Shown: positions 59,746 through 64,000 of the stretch, piece by piece
How the letters are laid out: every line of letters starts with the position of its first letter
Numbering within the stretch: position 1 is the stretch's first letter
Source of the DNA: CAIQQQ01 sp037445025
Lineage (GTDB): Bacteria > Pseudomonadota > Alphaproteobacteria > Acetobacterales > Acetobacteraceae
Direction: 5' to 3'
NCBI GenBank assembly: GCA_037445025.1
Contig: JBBILI010000011.1
Coordinates: 1 to 64,000 of the forward strand
Length of the DNA: 64,000 nucleotides
The notes under the pieces: generated by a model
Told to the model about the DNA's origin: nothing
The model's input: only the letters and a program-made list of their open reading frames with translations
The model's database searches: none
Position numbers and translations under genes: made by a program

Positions 59746-61975
59746 GGTTCTGGCGCCGCCACGGTCGCCAGCGCCGATCCGCACGCCCGCCGCGCCTCCG
59801 GCGGCGCCCATGCAGATCCCGCTCGCCATCGGCGGCATGACCTGCGCCACCTGCGCGGGGCGGGTGGAACGGGTGCTCCGCCGCGTGCCGGGGGTGGGGT
59901 CGGCCGAGGTGAATCTGGCCACCGGGAAGGCGATGGTCGAAGGTGTCGCCCTGCGCGCCTCGACCCTGATCGGCGCCGTGATCGATGCCGGCTACACCGC
60001 CGATCTGCTGACCGGCGCGCCCGATGAAGACCGTGCCCGCGCCGCGCAGGAGACGCAGGCGGCGCGGGGCGATCTGATCCAGGTGGTCATCGCCGCCGTG
60101 CTGACCGCGCCGCTGCTGCTGTCCATGGCCGGGCTTGCCCTGTCCGGCTGGTGGCAGCTGGCCCTCGCCGCCCCGGTGCAGCTGGTGCTGGGACGGCGCT
60201 TCTATGTCGCTGCCTGGAGCGCGCTGCGCGCCGGCAGCGGCAACATGGATCTGCTGGTGGCGCTAGGCACCAGCACCGCGTTCGGCTTCAGCCTCTGGCA
60301 GGTGCTGTCCGGCCGCCATGCCGAGACCTATTTCGACGCCTCGTCCGGCGTGATCACCCTGGTGCTGCTCGGCAAATACCTGGAGCGGCGCGCCACCAGC
60401 GCCACCGGCTCCGCCATCCGCGCCTTGACCGCGCTGCGGCCGGAGCGCGCCCGGGTGGCGCGCGACGGCGGGGAGATCGAGCTGGCGGTGGCGGCGGTCT
60501 CGCCCGGCGACGTCGTCATCGTCCGTCCGGGCGAGCGGATCGCCGTTGATGGCATCGTCCGCCACGGCAGCAGCGCGGTCGATGAAAGCCTGCTCACCGG
60601 CGAGAGCCTGCCGGTGGAGAAGCATGAGGGCGACAGCGTGGTCGGCGGGTCGATCAACGGCGCGGGGCTGCTGCGGGTGGAGACCACGGCCACCGGCGCC
60701 GCCAGCACGCTCGCGCACATCATCGCCCTGGTGGAAGGCGCCCAGACCAGCAAGGCGCCGGTGCAGAAGCTGGTCGACCGGGTCTCCGCCATCTTCGTGC
60801 CGGTGGTCGTCGTCTGTGCCCTGGCGACGTTTGCGGCCTGGTATTTCCAAACCGGCAGCGTCACCGCGGCCCTGCTGCCCGCCGTGGCGGTGATGGTGAT
60901 CGCCTGCCCCTGCGCGCTGGGCCTCGCCACCCCGGCGGCGCTGATGGTGGGCACCGGCGCTGCGGCGCGCGCGGGCATCCTGATCCGCGACGTCGCGGCC
61001 CTGCAAGGGGCCCGCCGTGTCGACACCGTGGTGTTCGACAAAACCGGCACGCTCACCGAAGGCCGGCCGGTGGTGACCGACATCCTGCCACGGGGCCTGA
61101 CGGCGGACGATCTGCTGGCGCTCGCCGCCGCCGCCCAGACCGGCAGCGAGCATCCGCTGGCGCAGGCGGTGCTGACCCGCGCCAAAGGGCTTGCGCTGCC
61201 GCCTCTCGTCTCGTTCGCAAGCGTGCCGGGTGCGGGGCTGCTGGCGCGGGTGGGCGACCGCTCGCTGGTGATCGGCAACGCGGCTCTGCTGGAGCAGCAC
61301 CAGGTGACGCCGGCGCTGCAGCGGCAGGCCGAGGATCTGCAGTCCCACGGCAAGACGGTTATGTGGGTGGCCGAGCTCGGCGCCACGCCACGGCTGCTTG
61401 GCCTGATCGCGGTGGCCGACGCGGTGAGGCCGGATGCCGCCGCCGCCCTGGCACGCCTGTACAAGGACGGCATCGCGACCGTGCTGCTGACCGGCGACAC
61501 CGCGCGCGCGGCCCAGCCGATCGCGGCCACGCTGGCCATCGGGCGCGTGGTGGCGGGCGTGCTGCCCGCGGGCAAGGTCGCGGAGATCAGACGGCTGCAG
61601 GACGAGGGCCATATCGTCGCCATGGTCGGCGACGGGGTGAACGACGCGCCGGCGCTGGCCCAGGCCGATGTCGGCATCGCCATGGGCACCGGCACGGATG
61701 TGGCGATGCAGGCGGCCGGGATCACGCTGATGCGCGGGGATCCCGCCCTGGTGGCCGACGCGCTGCAGGTGAGCCGTGCCACCTGGCGCAAGATCCAGGA
61801 GAACCTGTTCTGGGCGTTTGCCTACAATGTCGTGGGCATTCCGCTCGCGGCCCTGGGCCTGCTGAGTCCGATGCTGTCAGGCGCGGCCATGGCGCTGTCC
61901 AGCGTGAGCGTGGTGGGCAACGCCCTGATGTTGCGGCGCTGGCGGGCCAGGCCGGCCAAGAGTGTTCCTTTTTGA
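59738..61975 (+). CDS. copA: Cu(I)-exporting P1B-type ATPase
   Basis: A 745-residue inner-membrane pump. One N-terminal metal-binding domain (GMTCATC, C36 and C39) is followed by eight membrane helices, with the transport motif ACPCALG (C390-P-C392). Other marks are LLTGESLPVEK, the phosphorylated D434 in FDKTGTLTEG, the SEHPLAQ His-Pro motif and MVGDGVNDAPAL. It exports copper to the periplasm. The last residues (SVPF) and the stop lie in a repeat-derived hairpin. ATG 59738 is chosen for overlap with copZ. Confidence 0.96.
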   Translation: MVEVLAPPRSPAPIRTPAAPPAAPMQIPLAIGGMTCATCAGRVERVLRRVPGVGSAEVNLATGKAMVEGVALRASTLIGAVIDAGYTADLLTGAPDEDRARAAQETQAARGDLIQVVIAAVLTAPLLLSMAGLALSGWWQLALAAPVQLVLGRRFYVAAWSALRAGSGNMDLLVALGTSTAFGFSLWQVLSGRHAETYFDASSGVITLVLLGKYLERRATSATGSAIRALTALRPERARVARDGGEIELAVAAVSPGDVVIVRPGERIAVDGIVRHGSSAVDESLLTGESLPVEKHEGDSVVGGSINGAGLLRVETTATGAASTLAHIIALVEGAQTSKAPVQKLVDRVSAIFVPVVVVCALATFAAWYFQTGSVTAALLPAVAVMVIACPCALGLATPAALMVGTGAAARAGILIRDVAALQGARRVDTVVFDKTGTLTEGRPVVTDILPRGLTADDLLALAAAAQTGSEHPLAQAVLTRAKGLALPPLVSFASVPGAGLLARVGDRSLVIGNAALLEQHQVTPALQRQAEDLQSHGKTVMWVAELGATPRLLGLIAVADAVRPDAAAALARLYKDGIATVLLTGDTARAAQPIAATLAIGRVVAGVLPAGKVAEIRRLQDEGHIVAMVGDGVNDAPALAQADVGIAMGTGTDVAMQAAGITLMRGDPALVADALQVSRATWRKIQENLFWAFAYNVVGIPLAALGLLSPMLSGAAMALSSVSVVGNALMLRRWRARPAKSVPF

Positions 61976-62056
61976 AAACCGGCCGCCGCGGCGCCTTCCG
62001 GACCGGGCACGCGCCAGCGGATGAAAGTCTTTTGCTTCTTTTCTTCAGAAAAGAAG
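61962..62056. repeat. Composite hairpin element (copy 6)
   Basis: A worn left hairpin (GTGTTCCTTTTTGAAAACC, from about 61962) contains the copA stop. The right hairpin is CTTCTTTTCT (62035-62044) with AGAAAAGAAG (62047-62056), preceded by GAAAGTCTTTTG. The core reads GGACCGGGCACGCGCCAGC (62000-62018), matching the cores of copies 1 and 5. It lies between convergent copA and the response-regulator gene. Confidence 0.83.
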
Positions 62057-62062
62057 ACCTCG

Positions 62063-62773
62063 CTATCCTTCCTCACCAAACTCGGTCCGGCCGTCAAACC
62101 CCATGAACACATATCCCCGCCCGCGCACCGACCGGATCGCCGTCTCGCCGGACATATAGGGCTCGATCGCCTTGCGAATGCACGACAGCATGTTGTCCAC
62201 GGACCGATCAAGCAGGGTGAACGGCCGGTTGAGCAGCGTGGTCGACAGTTCGTCGCGGCTGATCAGCCGGCCGGCATTCTGCGAGAGCTAGACGAGCGCC
62301 TCGAACTCGGTGCTGGTCAGCTTCATCGGCGTGCCGTCGGGGGCCACGAGCAGGTGGCGACGCGTGTCGATCACCCATCTGGCACTGGGCGGCGGGGCCG
62401 GCTGCACGCCTGGCCCGACCCGGCGCAGCACGGCGCGCAGCCGTGCCAGCAGTTCGCGCGGGCCCAGCGACTTCGCCACGAAGTCATCCGCCCCGGTCTC
62501 CAGCGCCACGATGCGGTCCACCGGGTCGGTGTTGCTGGTCAGCACCACCACGCCGCCGGGATAGACGCGCCGCAGCTCGGGCAGCAGGGTCAGCCAATCA
62601 TGGCCGGCGACGAGCTGGTCGAGCACCAGCAGGTCGGGCTGCAGCTGCACGATCTCGGCGATGCGCCCGCTCATGCCGGGAAACCAGATCGTTCTGAGGC
62701 CGTGCGCGGTGAGAAACTCCACGAGCTCCTCGGCGAACGGGGCGTCATCCTCGACCAGCACGATGGTGGACAT
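62063..62773 (-). pseudogene. OmpR-type response regulator with in-frame amber codon
   Basis: The receiver (about 1-115) has VLVEDDAPF, LLVLDQLVAG (phosphorylated Asp), VVLTSNTDP and DFVAKSLGPRE (Lys). The winged-helix output starts at LLVAPDGTPMKLTSTEFEAL. A TAG at 62288-62290 stops translation, but the same frame continues without a break through NAGRLISRDELSTTLL, LDRSVDNMLSCIRKAIEP and IRSVRGRGYVFMGF to a TAG at 62063. The amber replaces one residue in the first output-domain helix. As read, the product would be a receiver with half a DNA-binding domain. It is divergent from a damaged receiver-kinase gene. Confidence 0.85.
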
Positions 62774-62980
62774 GTCGGACACGGTGATGGAGCCAGGAAT
62801 TTCCGCACATAACGCCCGGCCGGCGACAGAAATGTCAATCAGGATGCCAAGAGGCCGCCTCCGGACAGCAGCGGTTCGGCACTGCAGCGCGACAAATTTT
62901 TGCAAATCCGTGCATCGTTCCAGTTTCGGACGAACTACGGTCGTCGCAGCGACGTTTTCCTGCAGCCATGGGCGCCCCGT

Positions 62981-64000
62981 ATGAACGTGACGATCAAACC
63001 CGACATCCGGCCCTTCCCGCTGCAGGTTCTGGTGGTCGACGACGAGCCGGTGATCGTCGAGGAGCTGATGGATTTCTTCGCCGAGGAAGGCATCTCCGCC
63101 CTCTCCGCCGGTGACGCCGCCGCCGCCCTGCGCACGCTCACGGATGCCGGCCCCGGATCGGTCAGCGTGATCCTGTCCGACGTGAAGATGCCGGGGCAGG
63201 ACGGTTCCCTTCGCGCAGAGCATCCTTGGCATCATTCCCGAACGTGACGCGGTCGAAGTGATCGTGATGACCGGCCATGGCAGCTTCGGCATGGCGATCG
63301 ACGCGCTGCGCAGCCGTGTGTTCGATTTCCTGCGCAAGCCGGTCAAGCTCACCGAGCTCAACACCTCGATCGGCCGTGCCCATGTCTCCGCCATGGCGCG
63401 GCGCACCCGGGCACGCGAGGACGAGGCGAACGCCATCAAGCTGCGCGAGATGACGCAGGCCCTCTCCACCCGGGCCGAGGCGCTGAGCGAGCATGTGCGC
63501 AACACGACCGACCTGCCCAACGCCGACGTGCTCGAGGCGATCACCCGCGAGCTGCGCAATCCGCTGGTCCCTGTCGTGGGCCTCGCCGAGCTGATCGAGG
63601 AGAACGCGGCGGCGCTGCGGCCGGCGCAGATCGTCGAATATGCCGGTCTGATCCGCCAGGCCGGCTGGCAGCTTTCCAACCTGATCGAGGCCATCGAGGT
63701 GGCATCGGTCTCGGCCAGGGCCAGCGGCACCATGGCGACACCGCAGAAGGTCCGCGACATCACCGCGGCCCTGGCGCTCACGCATGGTCCCGAGGCACGC
63801 CGGTCGGGTGTGACGCTGAGCATCGCGTCGCCACCGCCGGTGGAGATCGCGATCAACCGGGTGTGCCTCATGCTGGCGCTCGATCAGATGATCAGCGATG
63901 CCATCCGCCGCTGCCGGCCGGGCCAGACCATCCGCATCGACAGCGCCGTGATCCTGGAGGACCTGATGTTCCGGGTGACCGATGAAGGCCATCCCAACGC
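62981..64000 (+). pseudogene. Receiver-histidine-kinase-like protein, frameshifted, 3' end beyond window
   Basis: The first frame (62981 to about 63209) is a receiver start (QVLVVDDEPVIVEELMDFFA, VILSDVKMPGQDG). The rest continues in another frame: FAQSILGIIPERDAVEVIVM, TGHGSFG, FDFLRKPVKL, then a coiled linker. ITRELRNPLVPVVGLAELIE sits at the H-box position and DQMISDAIRR at the N-box position. Deleting one C from the CCC at 63207-63209 restores the frame (DGSFAQS). The H-box His is Arg and the N-box Asn is Asp, so kinase activity looks lost even if the frame is repaired. The frame is open at the window end. Confidence 0.8.

Overview
The window looks like chromosomal DNA of a high-GC, motile alphaproteobacterium. 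The best guess is Rhodospirillales, probably the Acetobacteraceae/acid-loving branch. This rests on the DUF1150 gene next to a small heat-shock gene, the hisZ-purA pair, the alphaproteobacterial type of serC, the def/fmt/truA/dapE/dapD block, and the order of the flagellar genes. Taxonomy is an inference from content and gene order; no rRNA or tRNA gene was recognised.

Layout. 0-1.6 kb: the tail of a type I restriction locus (hsdS) with an mrr-type nuclease overlapping it. 1.7-5.7 kb: an operon (YCII-like protein, an Old Yellow Enzyme fused to an MDR quinone reductase, a membrane protein) divergent from a LysR regulator. 6-12.1 kb: hsp20/DUF1150, def-fmt-truA, and dapD-dapE followed by two paralogous membrane proteins. 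12.3-18.3 kb: a signalling block with PAS-GAF-GGDEF, DUF2336, an 8 x 16 bp tandem repeat and a pseudokinase operon. 18.4-24.7 kb: purA, hisZ, a broken modA-like gene, serC and an M20 amidohydrolase. 24.8-31 kb: an orphan ParA, a 432-residue unknown, a chemoreceptor, an HD hydrolase and a DenD-like dehydrogenase. 31.2-34.7 kb: a ClC channel and an NhaD/ArsB-type antiporter, separated by palindromes. 34.8-40.1 kb: a six-gene cox/XDH maturation operon (coxG, coxD, coxE, split xdhC, MoeA-MobA fusion) without structural enzyme genes. 40.1-51 kb: a flagellar/chemotaxis cluster read outward from a central control region: fliL, fliM, DUF6468, motE, cheY, cheZ and a 1025-residue protein to the left; flgF, flgG, flgA and flgH to the right. 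51-58.4 kb: a tartrate-dehydratase-like enzyme and a split peptide ABC transporter locus with a frameshifted amidohydrolase. 58.5-62 kb: a copper-resistance set (CueR, DUF305 protein, CopZ, CopA) with two matching CueR-type promoters. 62-64 kb: two divergent signalling genes, both damaged.

Two features run across the whole window. First, an AT-rich hairpin family (core CTTCTTTTCT-nn-AGAAAAGAAG, or GGTTCTTTTTT-nn-AAAAAAGAACC) recurs at six gene junctions. It often occurs as a 95-120 bp composite of two outward-facing hairpins around a GC-rich core, and it supplies the last codons of copA and cueR. Second, four genes carry lesions: three are single-base indels in short G or C runs, and one is an in-frame amber codon in a response regulator. 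Candidates for less-described biology are the composite hairpin family, the OYE-MDR fusion, the pseudokinase/GGDEF/DUF2336 block and the ParA/unknown/chemoreceptor trio. No clear new defence system was found.
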